DNA of 64,000 nucleotides from Mycobacterium asiaticum. GTDB lineage: Bacteria; Actinomycetota; Actinomycetes; Mycobacteriales; Mycobacteriaceae. The notes beneath the pieces were generated by a model that made no database searches, was not told the origin of the DNA, and saw only the letters and a list, made by a program, of their open reading frames with translations. Position 1 is the first letter of the stretch, and each line of letters opens with the position of its first letter. The stretch spans positions 62,001 to 126,000 of the forward strand of contig NZ_LZMH01000073.1 in the NCBI RefSeq assembly GCF_001673635.1, read 5' to 3'. Shown here in pieces: positions 35,960 through 44,293 of the stretch. Position numbers and translations under genes: made by a program.

Positions 35960-36559
35960 ATGGGCGTGCCTCACCATCGACTGCTTCTGCTGCGCCACGG
36001 CGAGACCGAGTGGTCGAAGTCGGGCCAGCACACCGGCCGCACCGACATCGCGTTGACCGATGTCGGCCGCGACCAGGCGGTGCTGGCAGCGGGGGTGTTG
36101 CAGGCACTCAAACTCGAAGACCCGCTGGTGATCAGCAGCCCCCGGACCCGTTGCCTGGTCACCGCGGAACTGGCCGGGCTGCGCGTCGACGAGGTGTCTC
36201 CCCTGCTCGCCGAATGGGATTACGGATCATACGAAGGCCTGACGACGCCTCAGATCCAGGAAACCGAGCCCGACTGGCTGGTGTGGACCCACGGCTGTCC
36301 TGACGGCGAAACCGTGCAACAGGTCAGCGATCGCGCCGACAAAGCCGTCGCGATAGCGCTCGAGCACATCGAGACACGAGATGTGCTGTTCGTCAGCCAC
36401 GGGCACTTCTCGCGCGCGGTGATCACCCGCTGGGTGGAGCTGCCGCTTCAAGAGGGCAGCCGGTTCGGCATGGTTACCGCCTCGGTCGCGGTCTGCGGGT
36501 ACGAACACGGCGTTCGTCAGCTCGCCACGCTTGGGCTGACCGGTCACGAGTACCTGTGA
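35960..36559 (+). CDS. gpm2: histidine-phosphatase-superfamily acid phosphatase (Gpm2/Rv3214 homologue)
   Basis: 199 residues. The phosphohistidine motif LLRHGETEWS is at residues 9-18 and the second His is in FVSHGHFSRAVI. The acid/base region LLAEWDYGSYEGLTTPQI matches broad-specificity phosphatases. M. tuberculosis Rv3214, long labelled a phosphoglycerate mutase, behaves as an acid phosphatase, and this protein has the same features. The ATG at 35960 is matched to that homologue, although the frame is open far upstream. The stop overlaps the start of the isochorismate synthase gene (GTGA). Confidence 0.92.
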   Translation: MGVPHHRLLLLRHGETEWSKSGQHTGRTDIALTDVGRDQAVLAAGVLQALKLEDPLVISSPRTRCLVTAELAGLRVDEVSPLLAEWDYGSYEGLTTPQIQETEPDWLVWTHGCPDGETVQQVSDRADKAVAIALEHIETRDVLFVSHGHFSRAVITRWVELPLQEGSRFGMVTASVAVCGYEHGVRQLATLGLTGHEYL

Positions 36560-37656
36560 CATCCGACGAGCCGACGTTCGCGCTGAGCGGGCCGAGCGGC
36601 ATCCTGCTCGCCGAAGGTATACGGGCCGGATTTTCCAACATCGCCGCCGCGCAGGTTGCGCTGCGCGCCAACGAAGCCCCAATGATATTGGGCGCGTTGC
36701 CCTTTGACGTCACCAGACCGGCCGCGCTGCAGGTGCCCGACGCCCTGCGCCGCGTCGACGCCCTGCCCGAGTGGCCGTCCGCGCCGCTGCCCATCGTGCG
36801 CATCGGCGCCGCCGTGCCCCCGCCCGGGGAACATCGACAGCGGATCGCCCGCGCCCGGGTTCAGCTGGGCGCGACGGACAATCCGCTGTCCAAGGTGGTG
36901 CTGGCCCGCGCCTTGGAGCTGACCGCCGACGCCCCGCTGGACGGCCGCACCGTCTTGCGCAGGCTGGTGACCGCCGACCCGGCCGCATACGGCTATCTCG
37001 TCGACCTCACCCCCGCCGGCGCGGACCACGCCGGGACCGTGCTGGTGGGCGCCAGCCCGGAACTTCTGGTCGCGCGATCCGGTGACCGGGTCGTATGCCG
37101 CCCATTCGCCGGTTCAGCGCCGCGCTCCGCCGACCCCGGCACCGACGCCGCCAACGGCGCCGCGCTGGCCGGTTCGGACAAGAACCGCCACGAGCACCAA
37201 CTGGTCATCGACACCATCCGGGCGGCCCTGGAGCCGCTCTGCGACGAACTGACGATCGCCGCCGAACCGCAGTTGAGCCGCACCGCCGCGGTGTGGCACC
37301 TGTGCACCCCGATCGCCGGCCGGCTGCGCGATACCGCAACCACCGCAATCGATCTCGCGCTGGCCCTGCATCCCACCCCCGCGGTCGGCGGCGTACCGAC
37401 CGCCGCGGCCACCGAGCTCATCGCCGAACTGGAAGGCGATCGTGGGTTCTACGCCGGCGCCGTCGGTTGGTGCGACGCCCGGGGTGACGGCGAGTGGGTC
37501 GTCGCCATTCGGTGCGCGCAGTTGTCGGCCGACCGGCGCACGGCACGGGCGCACGCCGGCGGCGGGATCGTCGCCGAATCGGACCCCGACGACGAACTCG
37601 AGGAAACCACAACGAAATTCGCGACAATATTGACCGCACTGGGGGTCGAGCAATGA
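36556..37656 (+). CDS. entC: isochorismate synthase (EntC/MenF family, Rv3215 homologue)
   Basis: 366 residues starting at the GTG that overlaps the gpm2 stop. Chorismate-binding motifs include NPLSKVVLARALELT, LVGASPELLVARSGDRVVCRPFAGSAPR, SDKNRHEHQLVIDTIRAAL and HPTPAVGGVPT, ending GGGIVAESDPDDELEE. The enzyme converts chorismate to isochorismate for menaquinone or siderophore-type products. No mycobactin genes are near. The stop overlaps the next start (ATGA), making gpm2-entC-GNAT one coupled transcript. Confidence 0.92.
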   Translation: MTSDEPTFALSGPSGILLAEGIRAGFSNIAAAQVALRANEAPMILGALPFDVTRPAALQVPDALRRVDALPEWPSAPLPIVRIGAAVPPPGEHRQRIARARVQLGATDNPLSKVVLARALELTADAPLDGRTVLRRLVTADPAAYGYLVDLTPAGADHAGTVLVGASPELLVARSGDRVVCRPFAGSAPRSADPGTDAANGAALAGSDKNRHEHQLVIDTIRAALEPLCDELTIAAEPQLSRTAAVWHLCTPIAGRLRDTATTAIDLALALHPTPAVGGVPTAAATELIAELEGDRGFYAGAVGWCDARGDGEWVVAIRCAQLSADRRTARAHAGGGIVAESDPDDELEETTTKFATILTALGVEQ

Positions 37657-38135
37657 CCGAGACAATTCGTCACGCGACTGCGGCCGATGTTTCCGACATC
37701 ATCGCCATGATCTACGAACTCGCCGAATTCGAGCACGCTGCCGACGAATGCAGCGTGACCGAAAAACAATTGTCCGCAGCGCTTTTCGGCGATTCCCCGA
37801 CGGTGCGAGGACACGTCGCCGAAATCGACGGCGAGATCGGCGCGATGGCGTTGTGGTTCCTGAACTTCTCCACCTGGGACGGGGTGCCGGGGATCTATCT
37901 CGAGGATCTTTACGTGCGGCCGCGATTTCGCCGCCGCGGCTTGGCCCGCGGTTTGCTGGCGACACTGGCCGGCGAGTGCCTCCGCAACGGCTACACGCGG
38001 CTGTCGTGGGCGGTGCTGAACTGGAACGTCGATGCGATCGCGCTCTACGACGGCGTCGGGGGGCAACCGCAGACGGAGTGGACCACCTACCGGGTGTCCG
38101 GGTCGGAACTGGCCGCGCTGGCGGGACCCTCCTGA
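37653..38135 (+). CDS. GNAT-family N-acetyltransferase (Rv3216 homologue)
   Basis: 160 residues. The acetyl-CoA loop is LYVRPRFRRRGLARGLLATLA, the beta-bulge region is GIYLEDLYV, and LSWAVLNWNVDAIALYDGVGG matches diamine/spermidine N1-acetyltransferase-like members. The substrate is unknown. It starts in an ATGA overlap with entC. Its 3' end overlaps the convergent membrane-protein gene by 49 bases, which is unusually long. Confidence 0.9.
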   Translation: MTETIRHATAADVSDIIAMIYELAEFEHAADECSVTEKQLSAALFGDSPTVRGHVAEIDGEIGAMALWFLNFSTWDGVPGIYLEDLYVRPRFRRRGLARGLLATLAGECLRNGYTRLSWAVLNWNVDAIALYDGVGGQPQTEWTTYRVSGSELAALAGPS

Positions 38136-38518
38136 TCACCGCCGGCGACCCAGCGCACCGCCGGCGCGCTGAACAGCAGCCCAAGCGTCGCCACGGCCAC
38201 CAGGCCCAGTGGGATCCCGAACATGAGGCGATGTGACCCGATCGCCACGTACCAGGCCACCGGCAGCAGCAACAACTGGGTGAACACCGAAAGTCCGCGG
38301 CCCCAGCGCTTGCCAGTCGTCAAGGCCCAGCCACCGGCCAGTACCGCGCCGCCAATTAGCACGAACCAGACCGCGGTGCCCAACCCGTTGACGACGTGCT
38401 GGTCCGCTCCGGCGATGCCACGAATGACGAGGACCGCGGCCACGACCAGCGCCGCCACCCCTTCGGCGGCAACGATGAATCCGGCTCGGCGCACTGCGGC
38501 AGGAGGACGATCGGTCAC
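38087..38518 (-). CDS. small integral membrane protein (Rv3217c homologue)
   Basis: 143 residues, the same length as Rv3217c. Four hydrophobic segments are visible: GFIVAAEGVAALVVAAVLVI, AVWFVLIGGAVLAGGWAL, LSVFTQLLLLPVAWYVAI and IPLGLVAVATLGLLFSAPAV. No catalytic motif is recognised. The C-terminal residues are encoded opposite the end of the GNAT gene. Confidence 0.85.
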   Translation of the reverse strand: MTDRPPAAVRRAGFIVAAEGVAALVVAAVLVIRGIAGADQHVVNGLGTAVWFVLIGGAVLAGGWALTTGKRWGRGLSVFTQLLLLPVAWYVAIGSHRLMFGIPLGLVAVATLGLLFSAPAVRWVAGGDQEGPASAASSDPDTR

Positions 38519-38553
38519 AGCGCCAGCGTAAATCGTTATCCCTAACGCCCGGG

Positions 38554-38667
38554 CTGAACTGCCGTCCTCCTCAGCCGCCCACAGTGGGCGGCATCGTCAG
38601 ACGGCCCGACCTGAACTGCCATCCTCCTCAGCCGCCCACAGTGGGCGGCATCGTCAGACGGCCTAAG
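38554..38667. repeat. two 57-bp tandem repeats with an internal palindrome
   Basis: Units 38554-38610 and 38611-38667 are near-identical. Each contains the palindrome GCCGCCCAC-A-GTGGGCGGC (38574-38592 and 38631-38649). A partial third unit (CTcgACTGCCATgC) runs from 38668 into the start codon of the next gene. The tract lies in the divergent promoter region between the Rv3217c and Rv3218 homologues. Confidence 0.9.
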
Positions 38668-38677
38668 CTCGACTGCC

Positions 38678-39634
38678 ATGCGTGCCATGTTGATCGTGAA
38701 CCCGACCGCCAGCACTATCACACCGGCCGCTCGCGACCTCGTGACCCAAACCCTGAGCCGCCGCCTGCAGCTCACCATCGAAGAGACCAAACGCGTCGGC
38801 CACGCCGAGGAACTCGGGCGGTCCGCGGTTGCCGACGGATACGACCTGGTTGTCGTGCACGGCGGCGACGGAACGGTCAGCGGTCTGGTCAACGGCATGC
38901 TGGGCCGGCCCGGCACGCAAACGACAGGGCCGATTCCCGCGGTAGGGATTGTGCCGGGCGGCTCGGCGAATGTGCTGGCCAGGGCGCTGGGGATACCCAA
39001 AGATCCGGCCCCGGCCCTGGAACAACTCGTTGCGCTGCTCGACGAGTACGGGCGCACCGGGCGGTGGCGCCGCATCGGGCTCATCGACTGCGGTGAGATC
39101 TGGGCGCTGGTCAACGCCGGCATGGGCGTCGACGCCGAGGTCGTGGAGGCGGTCCAGGCCGAGCGCAGCAGGGGCGTCAAGGTGACGCCGTTGCGGTATT
39201 GGCGGGTGGCGGTGCCGGTCACCCTGCGGTTTCGCCGCCGGGAACCGAACCTCATCCTCGAACTCCCCGGCCAACAGCCCGTCTCGGGCGTGCACTTCGC
39301 GTGGGTGTCCAACACCAACCCGTGGACCTACAGCAACAACCGGCCGATGGTGACCAACCCCGGCTGCAGCTTCGAGTCGGGCCTGGGGCTGTTCGCGCTG
39401 ACCGAGATGAGGGTGGTCCCGACGCTGAGGTTGCTCCGCCAGTTGCTCGCCAAGCGTCCGAAGCTGGAGGCGCCGCAGCTGATCCGCGACGACGACGTGG
39501 ATTACGTACGGATTAGCAGCATGACGTCACCCGCCGCCTGCCAGTTCGACGGGGAATACCTCGGGCTGCGCGAATCCATGACGTTCCGGGCTGTTCCGGA
39601 TGCATTGGCAGTTGTAGCGCCACCGCCGAAATAG
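38678..39634 (+). CDS. diacylglycerol/sphingosine kinase-like lipid kinase (Rv3218 homologue)
   Basis: 318 residues. The DAGK catalytic domain has VNPTASTITPAARDLV at the N-terminus, the nucleotide motif VVHGGDGTVSGLVNGM and GIVPGGSANVLARALGIP. The C-terminal half contains NAGMGVDAEVVEAV and CQFDGEYLG. These match the DagK/YegS superfamily, which phosphorylates diacylglycerol or related lipids. Lipid specificity cannot be told from sequence. The ATG sits within a partial copy of the upstream tandem repeat and there is no strong ribosome-binding site. Confidence 0.9.
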   Translation: MRAMLIVNPTASTITPAARDLVTQTLSRRLQLTIEETKRVGHAEELGRSAVADGYDLVVVHGGDGTVSGLVNGMLGRPGTQTTGPIPAVGIVPGGSANVLARALGIPKDPAPALEQLVALLDEYGRTGRWRRIGLIDCGEIWALVNAGMGVDAEVVEAVQAERSRGVKVTPLRYWRVAVPVTLRFRRREPNLILELPGQQPVSGVHFAWVSNTNPWTYSNNRPMVTNPGCSFESGLGLFALTEMRVVPTLRLLRQLLAKRPKLEAPQLIRDDDVDYVRISSMTSPAACQFDGEYLGLRESMTFRAVPDALAVVAPPPK

Positions 39635-39745
39635 GCCGTGACCTGCGGAAATCTAAGATGTGACAAGCCCGCGACGAAATTGTGGGGCGAAATTTCCCAG
39701 GTAGTGTAGTACAACGGAGTAAGGGCTTGGGTAAGAGTTCGTTGA

Positions 39746-39761
39746 AGTGAGATACCCCACG
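39746..39761. promoter_or_regulatory. CRP-like site upstream of whiB1
   Basis: AGTGAgataccCCACG resembles the mycobacterial CRP (Rv3676) site in the whiB1 promoter, with a good left half and weaker right half. The surrounding 39635-39932 region is otherwise gene-free and forms the whiB1 promoter and leader. Confidence 0.6.
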
Positions 39762-39894
39762 GGCCCACGTAACACTATTGACATCTGTTGAGCCTGTGAA
39801 ACGATCAAAAGGTTGCATGCAGAGATATGCAGAGGTACGGAAACCTTTCTTGCGCACGCTCAACAGCAAGGAAACCGGCAAGGGAAAATCGCCC

Positions 39895-39912
39895 GTGCGC
39901 AGTGCTGCGCAC
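39895..39912 (+). other. perfect hairpin in the whiB1 5' leader
   Basis: GTGCGCAG and CTGCGCAC form an 8-bp stem with a 2-base loop, ending a few bases before the GTGAGGAG ribosome-binding site (39916-39923) of whiB1. In the mRNA it would sit beside the initiation region and may affect translation or mRNA stability. Confidence 0.6.
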
Positions 39913-39932
39913 ATAGTGAGGAGTAGCAACTA

Positions 39933-40187
39933 ATGGATTGGCGCCACAGGGCGGTCTGCCGTGACGAGGATCCGGAGCTGTTCTTCCCGGTTGGGAACAG
40001 CGGCCCGGCACTCGCGCAGATCGCTGACGCGAAACTGGTCTGTAATCGGTGTCCAGTGACCACTGAGTGTCTCGGATGGGCTCTGAATACCGGCCAGGAC
40101 TCGGGCGTCTGGGGTGGGATGAGCGAAGACGAGCGGCGTGCACTCAAGCGTCGTAACGCCCGGACGAAGGCCCGCAGCGGAGTCTGA
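39933..40187 (+). CDS. whiB1: WhiB1, iron-sulfur nitric-oxide-responsive regulator
   Basis: 84 residues with the cluster ligands C9, C37, C40 and C46 (LVCNRCPVTTEC), the GVWGG turn at residues 58-62 and a basic C-terminal tail (KRRNARTKARSG). WhiB1 binds the primary sigma factor; its 4Fe-4S cluster reacts with NO, and it is essential in M. tuberculosis. A good GTGAGGAG ribosome-binding site precedes the ATG. A CRP-like site and a leader hairpin lie upstream. Confidence 0.97.
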   Translation: MDWRHRAVCRDEDPELFFPVGNSGPALAQIADAKLVCNRCPVTTECLGWALNTGQDSGVWGGMSEDERRALKRRNARTKARSGV

Positions 40188-40208
40188 CAACTCGGCTAAG
40201 CAGCTTTG

Positions 40209-40235
40209 CGGCCCCGACAGCTTCTGTCGGGGCCG
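40209..40235. terminator. hairpin terminator between whiB1 and pdtaS
   Basis: CGGCCCCGACAG pairs perfectly with CTGTCGGGGCCG around a 3-base loop. It is placed between the convergent stops of whiB1 (40187) and pdtaS (40249). No long T-tract follows on either strand, as is common for mycobacterial terminators. Confidence 0.75.
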
Positions 40236-40248
40236 TATTGCTGCGCGC

Positions 40249-41751
40249 TCAAACAAACAGGCGGCCCATCCGCCCGATCGGCACCCGTAGCACCACGTCG
40301 GTGCCGCGGTCGGCACCCTCGCGCATACCCAGTGTGCCGTCCAATTCCGCCGACACCAGCGTGCGCACGATCTGCAGGCCCAGGCTGTCCGACTTCTCCA
40401 GGCTGAACCCTTCGGGCAGGCCGCGTCCGTCGTCGTGCACCACCACGTCCAGCCACCGCGCAGAGCGTTCGGCGTGGATGGTCACCGATCCGCCCGTGGC
40501 CGTCGGGTCGAAGGCGTGCTCGATGGCGTTCTGCACCAGCTCGGTGATGACCATGATCAACGCGGTCGCCCGGTCGGAATCCAGCACACCCAGGTCGCCG
40601 ACCCTGTTGATCCGGATGGGCCGGTCCACCGACGCCACGTCGTTCATGATCGGCAGGATCCGATCGATGACCTCGTCGAGGTTGACCTGTTCGTCGACCG
40701 ACATCGACAGTGCGTCGTGCACCAGTGCAATCGAGGACACCCGGCGCACCGACTCGATCAGCGCCTCACGCCCCTCGGCGTTGACGGTCCGGCGGGCCTG
40801 AAGTCGCAGCAGCGCCGCCACGGTCTGCAGGTTGTTCTTCACTCGGTGGTGGATCTCGCGGATCGTGGCGTCCTTGGAGATCAATGCCCGGTCACGGCGT
40901 TTCACCTCGGTGACGTCGCGGATCAGGATGGCCGCACCGACGTTCTCACCGCGCACCACCAGCGGCAGGGTGCGCAGCAGGACGGTGGCGCCGCCCGCGT
41001 CGACCTCCATCCGCATGCTCGACCCGCCGGCCAGCAGGTTGAGGACGTGCTCGGCCACCTCCTGCGCCTCGAACGGGTCCGAGATCAGCGGGCGGGTGAC
41101 CTTGATCAGGTTGTGCCCTTCCAAATCGCTGGTCAGGCCCATCCGGTGGTAGGCCGACAACGCGTTGGGGCTGGCATAGGCGACGATGCCGTCCACGTCC
41201 AGCCGGATGAAGCCGTCCCCGGCCCGCGGCGTCGAGCGCGACATCGCCACGTCGCCGACGTCGGGGAAGGTTCCCTCGGCGATCATCTGCAGCAGGTCGG
41301 TGGCGCACTCCCGGTAGGCGGTTTCCAGGTGCCCGGACATGCGCTCGGCGGCCAGTTCGGTCTGATGCTGGGTGAGCACCGCCACCACCTGATCGCGGTA
41401 ACGCACCGGCGAGGCAGACACGTTCGGTCCCGGCAATGGCCACGAATTTTGTTCGCCCGCTTCGCTTTCCGGCACGGCCTCACCGGTGGCGAAGGTTTTG
41501 GCTACCAGCGGCGCCCGGTCCTCGGGAACGGCGCTGCCGACCGCGTCGGTCTGCAGCACCGTCGGAGCCGTATTCGGCCGGCACTGCGCCACACACACCA
41601 GCACACCGTCGTCGCGGCGCACCCACATCAGATAGTCGGCGAACGACAGATCGGCCAACAGCTGCCACTCCCCCACCACCGCGTGCAGGTGGTCGACGGC
41701 ATTGCCGGGCAGGACGGTGTGCTCGGCGAGCAGATTACCGAGAGTGGACAA
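40249..41751 (-). CDS. pdtaS: PdtaS, cytosolic HWE/HisKA_2-type sensor histidine kinase
   Basis: 500 residues, one less than the M. tuberculosis protein I recall. An N-terminal GAF-like region is followed by a PAS domain (about residues 180-280, FIRLDVDGIVAYASPNALSAY). The phosphoacceptor helix is IREIHHRVKNNLQTVAALLRLQ, and the ATPase has ELVQNAIEHAF and HDDGRGLPEGF. There are no membrane segments. It phosphorylates the RNA-binding antiterminator PdtaR, whose gene is not in this window. It is convergent with whiB1 and 11 bases downstream of the TB7.3 gene. Confidence 0.95.
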   Translation of the reverse strand: MSTLGNLLAEHTVLPGNAVDHLHAVVGEWQLLADLSFADYLMWVRRDDGVLVCVAQCRPNTAPTVLQTDAVGSAVPEDRAPLVAKTFATGEAVPESEAGEQNSWPLPGPNVSASPVRYRDQVVAVLTQHQTELAAERMSGHLETAYRECATDLLQMIAEGTFPDVGDVAMSRSTPRAGDGFIRLDVDGIVAYASPNALSAYHRMGLTSDLEGHNLIKVTRPLISDPFEAQEVAEHVLNLLAGGSSMRMEVDAGGATVLLRTLPLVVRGENVGAAILIRDVTEVKRRDRALISKDATIREIHHRVKNNLQTVAALLRLQARRTVNAEGREALIESVRRVSSIALVHDALSMSVDEQVNLDEVIDRILPIMNDVASVDRPIRINRVGDLGVLDSDRATALIMVITELVQNAIEHAFDPTATGGSVTIHAERSARWLDVVVHDDGRGLPEGFSLEKSDSLGLQIVRTLVSAELDGTLGMREGADRGTDVVLRVPIGRMGRLFV

Positions 41752-41762
41752 CGGGCGAGCAG

Positions 41763-41978
41763 CTAGCTGATGACGGCGATGAGGTCGCCGGCCTGGATGA
41801 CGTCACCGACCGACACGTTCACCTGGCTGATGGTTCCGGCGACCTCGGCCAGCACGGGAATCTCCATCTTCATGGACTCCAGCAGCACGACGACGTCACC
41901 CTGACCGATTTGGTCGCCTTCGTTGACCACGACTTCGAGCACGCTGGCCACGATTTCGGCGCGAACCTCCTCGGACAT
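41763..41978 (-). CDS. biotinyl-domain protein TB7.3 (Rv3221c homologue)
   Basis: 71 residues from ATG 41978 (SEEVRAEIVASVLEVVVNEGD), the length of M. tuberculosis TB7.3; the frame is open to 42086. It is a stand-alone lipoyl/biotinyl domain with the biotin-attachment motif ESMKMEIPV. It could be a free biotin carrier for an acyl-CoA carboxylase, but none is encoded nearby. It is followed by pdtaS on the same strand. Confidence 0.92.
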   Translation of the reverse strand: MSEEVRAEIVASVLEVVVNEGDQIGQGDVVVLLESMKMEIPVLAEVAGTISQVNVSVGDVIQAGDLIAVIS

Positions 41979-42155
41979 CATCACCCCACTCGTTTCGGCC
42001 CGTTGGTTGCGTATATCGAACCATAAGGCCGGTGAGACCGATGTCGCGCGGGCTGATGAGGGCGCGTCGGCCTGCGCATGAGACAATGGGTATCAATTGA
42101 GCGGCCCGCCGGCCGCTCCGCATTTGCGCTAAATCAGACGAAACGAGGTTCGACC

Positions 42156-42230
42156 ATGGCCAAGCGTGGCCGCAAGAAGCGTGACCGCAAGTACAGCAAG
42201 GCCAACCACGGCAAGCGGCCCAACGCCTGA
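42156..42230 (+). CDS. 24-residue ribosomal protein bL37
   Basis: ATG 42156 to TGA 42230 encodes MAKRGRKKRDRKYSKANHGK then RPNA. It is almost entirely basic and matches the mycobacterial large-subunit protein bL37 seen in ribosome structures. An AAACGAGG ribosome-binding site (42141-42148) lies upstream. The gene sits between TB7.3 and rshA, on the opposite strand to both. It is short enough to be missed by standard ORF cut-offs. Confidence 0.9.
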   Translation: MAKRGRKKRDRKYSKANHGKRPNA

Positions 42231-42238
42231 GTCTGGCT

Positions 42239-42547
42239 CTACTGAGTCTCGATTTCCGTCTGCACGATGGTGGTGCGGCGGATCTCGAGGCGCAGGCGTT
42301 CCCGTAACCGTTCGGGCGCCTTCTCACCACTGCACTTGGTCGCGATCAATTCCTTGATCCGCTCCTCCAGCCCGTAGTGCTGCAAGCAGCCCGGGCATGC
42401 GTCGAGGTGCCGCTGCAGGATCGCCTTCTCGTCCGGCTGGCATTCGCCGTCGAGCAGGGTCCAGATCTGGGCGATGACCTGCGCGCAGCCCAGGTGCGAC
42501 TCGTGATTGCTGGAGCAGGAGCCGGTTGAGCCAGTGATCTCACTCAT
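42239..42547 (-). CDS. rshA: RshA, zinc-binding anti-sigma factor of SigH
   Basis: 102 residues. The ZAS motif is HLDACPGC (H47, C51, C54), with further cysteines at 11, 21, 36 and 72. RshA holds SigH inactive and releases it on disulfide stress. Its start overlaps the sigH stop by four bases (ATGA), so the pair is translationally coupled. It is convergent with bL37 at eight bases. Confidence 0.95.
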   Translation of the reverse strand: MSEITGSTGSCSSNHESHLGCAQVIAQIWTLLDGECQPDEKAILQRHLDACPGCLQHYGLEERIKELIATKCSGEKAPERLRERLRLEIRRTTIVQTEIETQ

Positions 42548-43266
42548 GACGACACCTCCTCGTGCGCTTGCTGACCACGGGCGAAGCCCCGGTCCTTGGC
42601 GACATCGGCCAGCAAATCACGCAGCTGACGTCGCCCCCGGTGGAGACGCGACATCACGGTACCGATCGGGGTGCCCATGATCTCGGCGATCTCCTTGTAC
42701 GGAAAACCTTCGACATCGGCATAGTAAACGGCCATCCGGAACTCTTCCGGCAACGCCTGCAGGGCGGCTTTGATTTCGGTGTCCGGAAGCGCTTCCAACG
42801 CCTCAACCTCGGCCGACCTCAGCCCGGTCGAGGAATGCTCGGCGTTTGCGGCTAACTGCCAGTCGGTGATCTCCTCGGTCGGATATTCCGAGGGCTGCCG
42901 CTGCTTCTTGCGGTAGCTGTTGATGTAGGTGTTGGTAAGGATCCGGTACAGCCACGCCTTGAGGTTGGTGCCTTCGCGAAAGGAACGGAAGCCGGCGTAA
43001 GCCTTGACCATCGTTTCCTGCAGCAGGTCCTCGGCGTCGGCGGGATTGCGCGTCATCCGCAGGGCACCGCCGTAGAGCTGGTCTAGCAGCGGAATCGCGT
43101 CGCGCTCGAAGCGCGCCGTCAGCTCCGCGTCGGTCTCGGGCGGCCTGGCCTCGACAACCTCGGACCCCGCCACGCCATCGATGTCGGCCATTTCGATTAA
43201 CACGGTCCCTTCGATTGCGGTGTCGCGATCCAACCACTCCGCACCCAACAGGCTCGTCGCAGTTGA
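42544..43266 (-). CDS. sigH: SigH, ECF sigma factor for oxidative and heat stress
   Basis: Region 2 includes PADAEDLLQETMVKAYAGF and NLKAWLYRILTNTYINSYRK; region 4 includes ALQALPEEFRMAVYYADVEGFPYKEIAEIM and IGTVMSRLHRGRRQL. The M. tuberculosis start corresponds to ATG 43191 (ADIDGVAGSEVVEA), giving 215 residues. I list the upstream GTG 43266 (STATSLLGAEWLDRD, 240 residues) because a strong GGAGGAGG ribosome-binding site lies eight bases before it. Both starts may be used. SigH activates thioredoxin, mycothiol and chaperone genes and itself. It is the first gene of the sigH-rshA pair. Confidence 0.9.
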   Translation of the reverse strand, partial: STATSLLGAEWLDRDTAIEGTVLIEMADIDGVAGSEVVEARPPETDAELTARFERDAIPLLDQLYGGALRMTRNPADAEDLLQETMVKAYAGFRSFREGTNLKAWLYRILTNTYINSYRKKQRQPSEYPTEEITDWQLAANAEHSSTGLRSAEVEALEALPDTEIKAALQALPEEFRMAVYYADVEGFPYKEIAEIMGTPIGTVMSRLHRGRRQLRDLLADVAKDRGFARGQQAHEEVSS

Positions 43267-43327
43267 CACCGGGATTCCTCCTCCCCAATCTAAGGCCCGC
43301 GGCCGACATGTGCAGGCGCCGCCCTCA

Positions 43328-43356
43328 GTAACGGGAATTTGCGGCGGTCTATTTCC
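43328..43356 (-). promoter_or_regulatory. candidate SigH-type autoregulatory promoter
   Basis: On the minus strand GGAAAT (43351-43356) and CGTTA (43329-43333) are about 17 bases apart, close to the SigH consensus GGAA(C/T) and GTT. It lies about 60-90 bases upstream of the long sigH start. A guess from motif and spacing. Confidence 0.5.
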
Positions 43357-43438
43357 TGCGCCTGCCGGCAAACCCGGGCGCGGTGCGGCAGCGGCGACCC
43401 ATGCATTTTGCGATCGGAGCGAGTATTAGTGTGACGCC

Positions 43439-44287
<849 letters not shown>

Positions 44288-44293
44288 TTCGAC

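Noticed and set aside
35072..36031. Chromosome partition locus with parS
   Set aside because: Only a ParA-like gene is present; no ParB, no parS-like palindrome and no origin genes adjoin it.
42239..43266. Long sigH frame to 43371 as the true protein
   Set aside because: The stretch beyond 43266 overlaps the likely promoter and has no good start; the GTG at 43266 is the farthest start supported by a ribosome-binding site.
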